A DNA stretch of 64,000 nucleotides from Acephala macrosclerotiorum (lineage: Eukaryota; Ascomycota; Leotiomycetes; Helotiales; Mollisiaceae). The translations under genes were made by a program, and so were the position numbers. Positions 26,863 to 37,156 of this stretch are shown one piece after another. The notes below the pieces were generated by a model. The model made no database searches. It saw only the letters and a list, made by a program, of their open reading frames with translations, and was not told the origin of the DNA. The DNA is taken from NCBI GenBank assembly GCA_014904845.1, contig MU119480.1:1-64000 (forward strand), written 5' to 3'. Positions within the stretch are counted from its first letter, which is position 1, and each line of letters starts with the position of its first letter.

Positions 26863-27177
26863 TTATGAAGTGGGGTAAAAATGGGGCTCTATATCCCATG
26901 GTTTTTTTGCGAGCAGTCTAGTGTTTACAAGACCGACAAGCGGAGAGGACTTAGTGTGCTTAGAATCCAAGCGCTTGACCCAAGCAGAGTCTGGCTGATC
27001 ATCCTCAGAAGCTAGGCATTCATCAAGTGATTCTTTTGTCATTGCAACATAGTCCAGTCGTTGAAGAAACTCTGCCCGCTCGGAATCTGCTTTGATGGCA
27101 TCTTCTGCGAACTTGTAAAATTCCTTGAGCCCGTCGAAGAGAGCAACAGAGCTTGCAAGGGCCGAGAGGGGATCCAT
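26863..27177 (-). pseudogene. Truncated N-terminal domain of a fungal STAND/NACHT-type protein
   Basis: 104 codons beginning MDPLSALASSVALFDGL and continuing with a helical, charged stretch (EFLQRLDYVAM, KHTKSSPLVGLV). This is the layout of the short N-terminal domain in many fungal NOD-like (STAND) proteins linked to non-self recognition and programmed cell death; the match is by pattern, not by search. No NACHT or NB-ARC domain and no repeats follow. The frame loses family likeness after about residue 80 and stops within 30 bp of the AT-rich edge, so the 3' part was probably lost or overwritten when the repeat block formed. It could still be expressed as a small stand-alone domain. Confidence 0.55.
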
Positions 27178-28298
27178 GTTGGGCTACGTCTCTTTTACTC
27201 TGGTTCACAACTGGAAAGAAACAGATATGCTCAAGCTTCATCTAGACAATCTTTGCTTGCTTCCACTAGAGTTTCCGAATCTCCGCCAAAATGGAGGATG
27301 AGGACTGGTAACACTCACCGGTTATGTCTTCTTTGGGGGCCAAACTCCTGAGAGGCAATCTGATATAATTGGTGAAGGATACGACGAGTGATTATACTTC
27401 GTTACTGGGGTATCAGTTGTAAAAACAGGGGTCAGTTCTTTCCAAGGAACTTAACTCAAACAATTAATCATCCACGAATTCAAGAAATCTTATTGGAGAA
27501 TTCTCCCTTGTAATCGAGGAAATCTCTAGAAGGCTTAGCACAACTGATACTTTGGTGACGAAGTATAATGCGGAAAGCCTTTCAAGGGGCGGGCCGTCGA
27601 AAGTCCATGGAGTCAAACGTCTGATCTAAGGGCTGCAGGCGTTCTCGCCCAGTTAAATTTAGGTTCAGCACTTACTAGAATAGTTAAGCTTAAATTCCAG
27701 CAGGGGTGAGCAGAATCCAGTCTAACTAGAACTGGCTCGGGTCCGCTGACTCATCAAAGTCGAAATATCATCACTCCTCCCCTCTCCTTTCCTCTCCTCA
27801 CACAAAACTCCGCATCTCATGCTCGCACCGCATACAGACAATTGGGGGCTGGAATGTGTCTGGAACTATATTCCAACCATGCCCATTTCATCTTTCACGT
27901 AAGGTTAAGCTGCAAGTGCCTGGCTCCCCACGGTCATGCGGCCTCTCTCGACAAAACTGTACAACCTCACGACATACAGAGTACGGACTTTTCTCTCAGG
28001 AGCTCTCTCCAGGGTTCGCGATGTCTTAGCGCCTCGGGCTCGGGTACTGAAGATGCAACCCGTGCACCTGGAAACGTTGCTTCCAGTGGAGTGCTTTTGG
28101 CCCCCAACCTCATCTCTGTGTTGGGCAGATGAGCAAGAGGCACAGACAAATGCATGGCATGCTGCTGCAGAGTGTCAGCGCTAGAGAAGCCTCCCTCTAG
28201 AGAAAGCTTTTCCGGCTACCATTTTTATACATCAATCTCATCGACCTTTCGTTGCTTTGCAGCCGGTCGCTTTCCTGTCTTTTCATCCTTGAGCAAAC
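27178..28298. other. Intergenic region between STAND remnant and S41 gene
   Basis: About 1.1 kb. It holds the MITE-like element at 27391-27569 and, nearer the S41 start, a pyrimidine-rich stretch (around 27776-27806, TCCTCCCCTCTCCTTTCCTC) typical of fungal promoters. Short frames here on both strands show no recognisable protein. Confidence 0.6.
27391..27569. mobile_element. MITE-like inverted-repeat element, 179 bp
   Basis: Bases 27391-27420 and the reverse complement of 27540-27569 match over 30 positions with about 5 mismatches. Both begin ATTATACTTCGT and end TATCAGTTGT. The 119-bp interior has no open frame. Size and structure fit a non-autonomous DNA transposon in the promoter region of the S41 gene. 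I see no clear flanking target-site duplication, so a simple inverted repeat is the alternative. Confidence 0.6.
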
Positions 28299-30655
28299 AT
28301 GAAGTGTCCACCAGTCTTTTCCGCGCTGCTTTTATTGTGCTTGTTCTCGATATCACGTGCGAGTCCTACCTTGACGAAAAGAGCCGCAGTATCTACAAGG
28401 TGCGGTGATATCGTCAACTCGAATAGTAAGAGAAATATTTCGGTCATGCACGAAGAACTTTTGGCTGACTTCAATAGACACAAGCGGTATATTTCCGGCA
28501 ACTCTCGTCTACGAATGCATGACCTCTGTGCCCTTGTACGTGCCTCGAACAAACCTGGAGTTTTACAATGCTAATTTGATGAAGCAACGCTGCTGTTGCA
28601 ACGAGGTGGATCTCGTACCTAAACGATGGCTTCCAGTTTCAATCAAATGTAGCATACCTGAAGAATCCACCTGCAAGCTACAGCAACCAGCCACCGATTT
28701 TCTCGGCGGTCTCAATATGATCCAAGCAAGAATCAACAGCGGATCTTACGCAAACGAGTACGAGTTCGAAGCGGAGCTGCAAGCTCTCTTATACTCTACG
28801 CATGATGGCCATGCTAACATGATTGCTGGAGTATTGAGTGCTTTCTTATTTGGGGCTTCGTTCAGTATTGTGTCGTTGTCCATCGACGGGATCGAACTTC
28901 TCAAGATTTATCGAACTAGTAAAGTCACCACCTCATCGGTAACACCGTCAGATTGACATATATTAGATCATATAGCAGCCAGCAAGGAGCCAGGAGCTAC
29001 TTGGTAGCCTTCGGCAATCTCCAAGATCAATGGCATGGGTGTTGTGGATTATCTCTCTGACTTCGCTAGTGCACAGGGTGTTGGAGGATTGGAAGCTCAC
29101 GCTAATTACGACCAGCTATTATCAAGTCCAGCACAGGATATCCAGGGTGTTTTCGGAATTTGGGGCGGTGCGGCCACCTTCTATCTAGGCGACTCGCTAA
29201 CTCTCGTCCTTGAAAATGGAACAACTATTGGGCCAGATCCTTGGTTGGCAGTTTATTACGATCCTGGTGACACTGGACCATTGGAAACTGGAGGAGACTT
29301 CTACAACTTCTTCGTCCTGGGACTCTACTCTGCCTCGTACGATCCAGACTCTGATACATCGGATGGTTCCTCGGACTCCAACAGCGCCGCTGCCACAACC
29401 ACAGCTTCTAGTGCTGCTGCTACTCCATCATTGCGGAACAACCCGGCTTACCCAACTGTCCCTGATGTTGCCCAACAAGATTTAGGAACCTTCGGTGGAG
29501 GTTTCATCTCTGGGTACTTCCTTAAGGAGTCATCCATTGCCGTTCTCAGCATACCAGGTTTCGATGAGGCAGATGATGCAGTCGATACCTTTTCATCTAC
29601 TATTGCCAATTTCGTCTCATCTGCTATAACTGCCGGAATGAAAAAAGTCGTTATTGACTTGCAGCAAAATTACGGGGGCGATACTCTTCTTGCATTCGAC
29701 ACTTTCAAGCAGTTCTTCCCGACTATCGAACCTTATGGCGGAAGTCGCGTGCGAGCACACGATTCTGCAAATATTATGGGAAGCACTATAACTGGCTATT
29801 GGGATAGTCTGACCGAAGACGACGAAGACTTCTATACCTTGATCGCAAATGAGTGGGTTGTCACGGATAGAATCAATGCGGCTACCAACCAGAACTTCAC
29901 GTCATGGGAGGACTACTATGGACCTTACCAATACAGAGACTATTTCTCGTTAGTGGTAGGTTGATAAGCTCGAGAATAAGGAACAGCTACTGAACTCGAT
30001 AGCAACGATACAATCTATCTGACTTCCTATTCGACACTATGTCTTTGCAGGACCTTGATGGATCTGCCGTTTATGGCGCTGGGTGAGACTCACCTTCCTA
30101 GATCGATCTCACATGAATGCGGAGATGAATACTAATTATGGGGCTTAGGTACAATCTTGCGACAACACCACAGCCATGGGCCGCCGAAGAAATCATCATA
30201 CTTAGCAACGCTCTCTGCTCCTCGACGTGTTCATTGTTCATGGAGATGATGCGCCATGAGGCGGGTATTCGAATTGTAGTTGCAGGTGGCCTACCAAATT
30301 ACGGAGCCATGCAGGCCCGGGTTTAACAAGAGGTGCTCGAGCTTATGGAGTCACAGACAATCTGGACGACAACATTGCGTTTGCACAATACATACTCGAA
30401 GACGACAACCAACCCAGTGACTTCCTCCCCAACCGTACCAACGCTCTCGACGTGGTTATCTCTTACGCCCAGCCCAATCTTCGTGACCAGGTTAGGAAGG
30501 GCGAGACTACATCACTACGGTTCGCCTACGAGGCGGCAAATTGCCGTATCTTCTACACACCAGATACCTGGAACAATTACACTGCCCTTTGGCAGTACGC
30601 CGCAGATGCTATCTGGTCCAAGCCAACTCTTTGCGTCAAGGACTCAACCGGCTAA
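28299..30655 (+). pseudogene. Secreted S41-family (CPAF-like) peptidase, multiply damaged
   Basis: Begins with a signal peptide (MKCPPVFSALLLLCLFSISRA) followed by the CGDIVNSN start of fungal S41 proteins. Readable exons: 28299-28425, 28478-28535, 28585 onward, with introns of 52 bp (28426-28477) and 49 bp (28536-28584), then introns 29956-30050 and 30083-30148. Family features include the HDGH histidine region (about 28802), the YGGD segment and the LCSSTCSLFMEMM serine motif (about 30206-30247). Damage: a one-base loss at about 28682, a stop codon at 29005-29007 (TAG where the family normally reads through; a 48-bp intron at 28919-28966 likely precedes it), and a one-base loss between 30318 and 30325. 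An alternative intron 28939-29007 would remove the stop, but not the frameshifts. Sequencing errors could explain single lesions. Expected role: extracellular serine protease. Confidence 0.8.
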
Positions 30656-30835
30656 GCAAGTACGAATGCCAGCGACGTTGCCGGGCCCTCATCTTCTGTA
30701 CTAGTCACCAGCAAAGCGAAGACCAAGGCAGCTTCCATGGGCAAAATAATCATGACCATGTTTTCTGGAGGCTCAGCAGCGAGTCCTGATGACAACGAAA
30801 TAGACGACGAGCAAACATCCCACTCCTCATCTTCC

Positions 30836-30839
<4 letters not shown>

Positions 30840-30866
<27 letters not shown>
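30840..30866 (+). repeat. Run of 27 T
   Basis: An unbroken homopolymer, followed by CAAATTTCAG, which makes a plausible polypyrimidine tract and 3' splice site for the exon starting at 30877. Its length makes the local assembly unreliable. Confidence 0.9.
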
Positions 30867-30876
30867 CAAATTTCAG

Positions 30877-31343
30877 GCAAAAACGGCACGGATCCAGATA
30901 CAGGATTACCAGTCCAGTCAGTACGCGGCAAAACGTACTACTGCGACGACCAATATACCACACGTGTTAATGGAAAGTGCCAGACCTTCCCAGCATGCGT
31001 GAAGAGATGTGTTCCTAGCGCTTCTATAGATGTATGCAGCAATATTCGCTGCCGGCCATTTGAAACGGCATCGGGTGCGATAAGTGTTAGTGAAGGGTAT
31101 TGTCCGTCGCCCAAGAATTACTGTACCAATGCGAAATATCAGAACATAGTTGGACCTGGAGAGGGAGGAGGACCTAGCAGTGAGAAGAGAGGTTCTATGG
31201 AAGAGGGAGAGTCTTTGATTGAGTTGCTTGATGATCATGTGGGGGATGGATTGGGTACATGGGATGAAAAATACCTATTACAGGAGTACTGGACATTGAT
31301 ACCAATTTGTCGTTCTCAGGTATTGAAAATTCATGTACAATAA
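30877..31343 (+). CDS. Cysteine-rich secreted-type exon, partial
   Basis: Open frame from the splice acceptor at 30876 to the stop at 31343, starting GKNGTDPDTGLPVQ. About ten cysteines are spread as YYCDDQYT, GKCQTFPACVKRC, DVCSNIRC, GYCPSPKNYC. This resembles a disulfide-rich extracellular module, but I do not recognise the family. The frame accepts a phase-1 upstream exon. It may be the last exon of the damaged S41 gene just upstream (stop at 30653-30655, same strand) or the 3' part of a separate gene. The final 40 codons may include an unspliced intron. Confidence 0.45.
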
Positions 31344-31734
31344 GAAGCATAATATCAAGAAACCTTTTGTTGACACTACATTTCCCATTTTGGTTGCCCG
31401 TCCCAGTTATCCGCGTTGTATTTGAAAATACCGTGCTAGCTGTTGACATTATACTGTCTTATGTTCTCCGGTAGTCCAAGCATGTCCTTCTGCTTAGCTC
31501 TTAAGATATACGAGCTTGAGCCCCTGTGCCTCTTCCTCCGGAGTCACCTTTCTGACCGTGAAACCGGTCCAAGCCTACCAAGCCGCCCCGCCTCCGCCTC
31601 AGATAACTTGTCCGTGTCCTTCCTAAAAACCTCATCACCTCCCCAATTCAAAACCTTGAAGCATGTCCTCGAACGGATCCCAGAAAGCTATTCCATTTCA
31701 GCCTCACTAAGCATCCCACAAGATCAAGGACATC
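31344..31734. other. No clear gene
   Basis: About 390 bp. The minus strand carries short protein-like stretches (for example FTVRKVTPEEEAQGLK) in different frames interrupted by stops, which may continue the decayed minus-strand gene at 31735-32406. No intact feature is seen. Confidence 0.4.
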
Positions 31735-32406
31735 TCATATCCTGCTCCTCACAACACCACCACTCGCCTCTGGATGATTGAGTATGGGTCGATCAAGGAA
31801 AGACTGAAAAGGCAAATACTCCTTGAATCCCAACTCACCAACGTGGTACCACCTCAAACAAGCCAGACAGACACGATCAGTGTCTCGAGATTCGTTGTAG
31901 CACATGAATTTTGCTGCGGTTCGAGCAGAGACTGGTGTTGATCCAGGGCACCGAACATCATGCGAATAACAGCCTAGGCTGCTTCTTCGCTCGCCCAATC
32001 TTCACCACAGGCGTGTTAGCTTATGGTGGGGAGTGAGGTGGTTAAGGTAAAGGTCTATATCGTTCGAAACTGGAGCTTTGATGTCTAATGAGATGAAGGC
32101 GTCGAAGTTTAAGATACCCAGCTGATGATTCCGGGGTGAATGTTGGAGGAGTGGACGCGATGGTGTCGAATTTGCAAATGCTCGCTGGAGTGTAAAAGTT
32201 GACGCTGCCTGCCTGGGAACTACAGTTTGTGATGATGTAAGAAGTCGATCCTTAAAACAAAACAGGCAACGCCTCGAATACTCTCTGAGTTTGCTCAATA
32301 TGAAAGAAGCTGTCAAGCCGTTCTCAAAAGTCGATGAGTGGGATTGGAAATCAACGGTTGAAAACGTGACTAAGGCGGACTTATTCTTGAAAGCTGGGCT
32401 TGTCAT
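31735..32406 (-). pseudogene. Possible decayed protein-coding gene, unknown family
   Basis: Two adjacent minus-strand frames (32406-32002, 134 codons; 31998-31735, 87 codons) are separated by a stop and a CCTGTGGTGAAG donor-like site. The second frame has a cysteine-bearing stretch (VRCPG...KFMCYNES...VCLACLRWYHVGELGFKEYLP) with the feel of a zinc-binding or F-box-associated fungal protein, but no domain can be named. Decay of this strand seems to continue to about 31443. It could also be spurious. Confidence 0.3.
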
Positions 32407-32693
32407 GAAGTATTAGCCTCTAGTATCACAAGTCACTTTGTCCCTTTCAAAGCATTACATCGGCACAACAATAACTGCGTGGATTATGCTAAACCTTACA
32501 TTCAGCCTAGGTGGCTAGTCCCTTTGTGTAAACGTCAATACTAAGTAAAACTGCTCAGAGTTCCAAAAACATCTCCGCAGACATCATATACTCATCTTTT
32601 CGCTTGTCCATACTCAGTGGGGGGACAAACAAACAACAACAGAAACAAACAAAAGCACCGATAGTTCCAACTCGGTTCTAGCGCCATAGACCA

Positions 32694-32891
32694 ATGTGCT
32701 CGGATACAATTCTAACCAGTCTTCCGAAGTTGTTTCAAAAGCGCACCCCCAGCCGGGTCTCAACTGAGCCCAGCACGCCGGAAGAACATCCAGAGGATTA
32801 TTCCTGGGTTGAATTTAGGACCAAAATTGACAATGTCGATTCAGAGGGTCAGAAGATCATGACCGCTAAAGTAATTAGGAACACGATGTAA
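32694..32891 (+). CDS. Small hypothetical protein, 65 aa
   Basis: Starts with ATG after an A/C-rich leader (CAAACAACAACAGAAACAAAC), which looks like a fungal 5' UTR. The product is Pro/Glu/Ser rich (STEPSTPEEHPEDYSW) without membrane segments or known motifs. Its 3' end overlaps the 3' end of the CFEM gene on the other strand by 43 bp. No homologue is recognised; it could be chance. Confidence 0.3.
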   Translation: MCSDTILTSLPKLFQKRTPSRVSTEPSTPEEHPEDYSWVEFRTKIDNVDSEGQKIMTAKVIRNTM

Positions 32892-33601
32892 GCTGATGGA
32901 CTAAGGGACGAAGATGAACCTGTGTAGAGTGCTGGTGGAGTGTTTTCAGCTAGCGCGCTGTATGTTGGCTCCGGTGGTGCTGCAGAGGTAAGTGCTGGCG
33001 CCGTTTCTAGAGGGGTGGATGGACCCGCTGGGCTTGGAGAATAAGGTCCACCAACACTCTGGGTTGGGTAATTGCTGACGCTCTGCGTGGGGTAGTTCGC
33101 GCTCTCCGTAGGATATCCTGCAGCAGATCCTGAACCGTATAACCTAGCGCCCGCTGCATATTCTGCTTCTCGACGACGCAGAGAATCGCGATTCGGGATA
33201 GGTGGAACGGCGAAGATGATTTCGTTGCCGGTACCGAAGCATTGAGCGATGACATGGTGAAGTGCAGAACCGAAGCAAGCCGTTTCGCATTGTGAGTATA
33301 AACATTGGTACACCGACTTGGAGGATTAATTAGGTTGGGGTACGCCTTTTGAAAGCGAGAATGACATACATTCTGGTAATCTGGCTCACTGCACAGACAA
33401 CTTATGTCTCCAGAGCATTTGCTGACATATTTTGTGTTTTCCCAGCAGCTGATCGCGCACCCTGGGCATAGTGTTAGCACAGAGAAAGATGAAGCTGTGG
33501 GGTGAAGTTGTGTTGAGCTTACCAGGTGCCGAAGGATCAATCTGGCCAACGATCCCAGGTAAGATGATAATCAGTGACACAATACTGAATATCCTCATCA
33601 T
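32849..33601 (-). CDS. CFEM-domain GPI-anchored protein
   Basis: Three exons: 33601-33523, 33461-33370, 33316-32849 (introns 61 and 53 bp), 212 aa closing exactly in frame. A signal peptide (MMRIFSIVSLIIILPGIVGQ) is followed by a CFEM domain at about residues 27-85: CAISC, KC, DISCLC, YQC, SQC, and a last C in VIAQC, with the aspartate before the CxC that binds haem in characterised CFEM proteins. One additional cysteine (ETACFG) exceeds the usual eight. Then comes a Pro/Ser/Thr linker with three YPTxS repeats and a C-terminal hydrophobic tail preceded by small residues, a GPI signal. Likely role: cell-wall or membrane surface protein in iron/haem uptake or host interaction. Two ATGs occur in tandem at the start. 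Confidence 0.92.
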
Positions 33602-34091
33602 TAAAGCCGTGGCACGCCGATGCACGACAGAAGGTGTGCTTGACTTTGAACTCTGAAGGCAGGACCGAGAGGGTGGGACGCTGTCCTGGTCTCGACGTGT
33701 AGTAGAAAACGGGGAGATGTGAGGCCGGAATAGGACGAATGTGAGCAAGTGTTAAGCGAAAGGAAGACGTATAGCGACAGAATGTTGCAAGTGAGATCAA
33801 CTTGTTAAGTTGGGCAATGAGAGAGAGTGAGTTTGAAGAGAAAGCAAGTTGGGAAGACAAAGAGGAAAGGATAAGCCACCCCGCTACGACTGCAGGGGAA
33901 CTACAGCACTCGCAATGGAGGCAGGAGTGAAGGACAAGAAGGCAATTGCCTTGACAACAGAAGCCAAATGCGTGGACGCACCTGCCTTCACACACCATAC
34001 CCGAGGACAGGCTCAAGAGGACTGCAGAACTTGCATCAATTATAAAGACGCCAGAGCTGAGCCGCGGTGTGGTCTGGGTATCATGAATCTA
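33602..34091. other. Upstream region of the CFEM gene
   Basis: 490 bp between the CFEM start and the CMS1 stop, both on the minus strand; it should contain the CFEM promoter and the CMS1 3' UTR. Open frames here (for example plus strand 33849-34106) have no coding character. No further feature seen. Confidence 0.5.
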
Positions 34092-35142
34092 CTAATAGAA
34101 AAGTAATTGTATCCCACCAGCCTGAGCTCCATATCTCTCTCTGAACTCTTTCTGGCCTAGCCACACTATTAGTGGGACCTGGGTTTCCTTCATCTCTAAG
34201 ATCCCCCGCTTCTTCTGATCAATATGTGAGGTATCAACAATGATTCGCTCTAATCGATCGACTTGCAAGGCACCTAAGGAGTACCATTAGCTATGAGCGA
34301 AGTTAAAGCGACAACAACTGACCATCACGCAGCAGATCCTTGAGGCGGGTTGGAGTCCCAACTGCAATTCCCGTCCTTGCAGATCTCAAGAATTTAATCG
34401 AGTCCTTAATCTTGATATGCTTTGCAAACAGTTTTGCTACTGTTGCGTCTTTCGTCTGGAGCTTCCTCACCACCCTGCGTGACAAGTTAGCTCGTATCTT
34501 GCTATTGACACCCGAGTAAGTTTCACCTTGCAATATCTGCTGCCCTGAGCCCAGCTGCCGTCACTATAATCGTGTGAGGAGCTCCATTCTTTTTTGATGC
34601 TGACCATAATTTGGTAGAGTTTCCAGCGAACTTTTCTAAGAATCCTGGCAGATTATCAAGAGTCCGCGGTTTGTTCCACGACGTTGTATCTTCTATCGCA
34701 TTCGCTATTATAGGATGTTAGATCAAGCTACAGAAGATGGTTGGCAAAACGCACCTGGAATATATTTGTCCTCGAGTTCAATTGAGCTCAAGTCGCTCTC
34801 GTACTTTCTCGTCCGCTGCGCAATATAGTCCGCCAATAGCTGATTGTCCATATGCGAGAAGGCATTGTTAATTCCTAGCTCAGTATCCAGCTCATCTTCC
34901 TCTACTGCTTTGGTCTTCTTGCTCTTGGCCTTCTTCGCAGTCTTCTTGGTAGCTGGTTCTTCAGCCCCGCGTTTTCGTTTCTTGGAAGATGAAGCGGGTT
35001 CGGGGGAGGAACTCAATCTGTCCAAAAGAGGCTCTTGAAGATGATCTTCCACCAACATAATTGGGTAGTTCTCAAGAAACAGTTTGCGATCGACGAGGGA
35101 GATTGAACGCTCCGGCGCCCTGAGGGCATTGAAGTCGAGCAA
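34092..35142 (-). CDS. CMS1: CMS1-like 90S pre-ribosome (U3 snoRNP) subunit
   Basis: Four exons: 35142-34755, 34704-34527, 34474-34323, 34273-34092 (introns 50, 52, 49 bp), giving 299 aa exactly in frame. The N-terminal third is low complexity and very basic (SSKKRKRG, KKTAKKAKSKKTK), consistent with nucleolar localisation. The rest matches the CMS1 family: ELGINNAFSHMDNQLLADYIAQR-type start, KYIPANAIEDTTSW, HTIIVTAAGLRAADI, VGTPTRLKDLL and RIIVDTSHIDQKKRGILEM near the end. These resemble helicase-fold remnants without an ATPase motif. In yeast Cms1 associates with the U3 90S small-subunit processome, acting in 18S rRNA maturation. Divergent from CENP-T with 226 bp between starts. Confidence 0.9.
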
Positions 35143-35368
35143 AATTTCTTATCGAAACCCTTATCACCTAGGTATATTAGGACTAGCTTCAAATGCTAGT
35201 ATTTTTTTTTGGCACGCGTTCAATCGAGACGCGACGACGAGCCGAAGAAAACAGGACGACAGCGATTGAAGGTTGTATTGTATCGCATCGCAGATTCCGT
35301 CTTTTTCGCCCACGAAAATGGAAATGCGATAATGCCATCTGGCACCAGATTGGAACTGCGAAATTACG

Positions 35369-37130
35369 ATGTCTGCAAAACCAGGCGGCGAACCCTCGCA
35401 TGCAGCAGCGAACACTGACGGCCCCGTTCGACAACCCCGTATTACGCCTCGAAACTCTGATGGAGATGAGGCGACCCAGACTACGGCATCGAAGGAGACA
35501 CCATGGAGGACATTGAACCAGCTCGCTACTATTCCTAGACCGACAACTCCATTACGTCGAGCCTCAAGTGCTGGACCATCCTCGACTCGCCGATCAGCTC
35601 GCCGGACCCCAGGCACAGGACATAGGGCCAATGGCTCGGGAAAGAAGGTCACGGTGACACCGCATGGTAGAGCGGCGCAACGGGAATTAGATTTACGAAG
35701 GGCAGGTTTCACGCCAGGAAAGGATCGCAGGAGAAGTGGCAGACAACAAAGAGAAACTCCTCGAGACATACTGCGAGCCCTCAGCAGACACTTGGCTCCC
35801 AAGACGCTGCCAACTGTGCCTACGCCTGAGGGTCAACCCGCTTCTGCGGCGGGGTTGAGATTTCGAATTAGAGACGACGACGGTCTCGATGATGGCCCAG
35901 AACTCAAACGACCGCGGTTCTCGTTACCATTAGAAGAGGACGAGGATGACGACGACAGCTTGTTGCTCCCACCTCATTCCGCTGGTCTCGAGGATGAGAA
36001 CTTTACAGTACAGTCAGTCGAGCTCGGTCGAAGAGCTATTAGCGAGCAACCCCACGGAGGACTCTCGAGAGGAAGCTTCGGTAGTATCCGAATGAGTGAT
36101 GTTTTTGCAGATTTGAATGATATGGCGAGAGGGGGAGATATCTATGATTCCAGTATTGCGGGAGACAATTTTGGCGACGATATAGGAAATGGTTTTGATG
36201 ATGAAGCCTTTCCAGAGTAAGTCAGATTTTATATCTTATGATATCACACCTAATTGTTTCGAACAGAGAGAACACGGCAAATTTGCAAAACCTTGACCTA
36301 TTGGCGTCAGGCAGAGATAGCGATATTCGGCCAGCAAATTTGCCTGCAGATGACACGGAGAACACTTTCGTGTTCACGGTACCGCACAGAGAACCAACGG
36401 AGGAACTTGCCCCAGAGAATAACACGCAATCCTTGATCGAATCCACAATATTCGATCAAGGCCCGGACGAAGAACTGGTGGGTGATGAAGAAGACCAGGA
36501 CGAGGAAGACGAGGAGGACGAGGAGGACGAGGAACATCATGGGCAGGAGGATCAGATTGATGCCAAAAATGTGGCATCAGGTAGCAGTTCTAAGCTTGAT
36601 GGCGACCTTAGCATGCTTGACACAACTATCCACGAATCCGAGGTTGCGGAGATGACTGTAAAAAATGCTCCCAAGAAGAAAGTCAAGGTCTCGAAGTATG
36701 GGATTCAATACCCTTCACTTCCCACGGGAGTGGTAAAGAAACTGGCAACGACGTTTGCCCGTACAGCTGGTAGCAAGGCCAAGATCAACAAGGAGGCTCT
36801 GGGCGCCATTATGCAAGCATCTGATTGGTTCTTCGAACAAGTTAGTGACGACTTAGGAGCGTATGCAAAGCACGCTGGGAGGAAGACAATCGATGAGAGT
36901 GATATTGTTACACTCATGGCGAGGTACATCCACCTTGTCATGGACATTGAGGTCATAATCTAACATTTTATGTGTACAGACAACGCCAGACCAATGCCAC
37001 AACGACGCCGTTCTCACTCGCTCAGAAATATCTCCCTCGTGAGCTTCTGCAAGAGCTACGTATAGTCCCATCGACAAAATTCAAGAAAAATCGGATATTG
37101 GAGAGGGTCGAGGAGGATGAAGAGAGTTGA
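35369..37130 (+). CDS. CENP-T (Cnn1) inner-kinetochore histone-fold protein
   Basis: Three exons: 35369-36216, 36267-36923, 36980-37130 (introns 50 and 56 bp), 551 aa exactly in frame. The N-terminal half is disordered and Arg/Ser/Thr-Pro rich (TPRN, TTPLRR, TPGK), the kind of region that carries CDK sites and the Ndc80-binding motif in CENP-T. The middle is acidic with a run of about 15 Asp/Glu. The C-terminal 110 or so residues form the histone fold: LPTGVVKKLATTFAR, ALGAIMQASDWFFEQVSDDL, HAGRKTIDESDIVTLM, RQTNATTTPFSLAQKYLP. It pairs with CENP-W and sits in the CENP-T-W-S-X complex linking centromeric chromatin to microtubules. The last intron interrupts the histone fold after TLMAR. Confidence 0.92.
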
Positions 37131-37156
37131 GAGAATCGGGACCATGACTTGATGAT

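Noticed and set aside
30652..30963. Minus-strand frame with a lysine run
   Set aside because: The lysines come from the T27 tract; the plus strand carries the recognisable exons.
31916..31926. GGTTCGAGCAG as a tRNA B box
   Set aside because: No matching A box, acceptor stem or terminator at tRNA spacing; no tRNA gene was found in the window.
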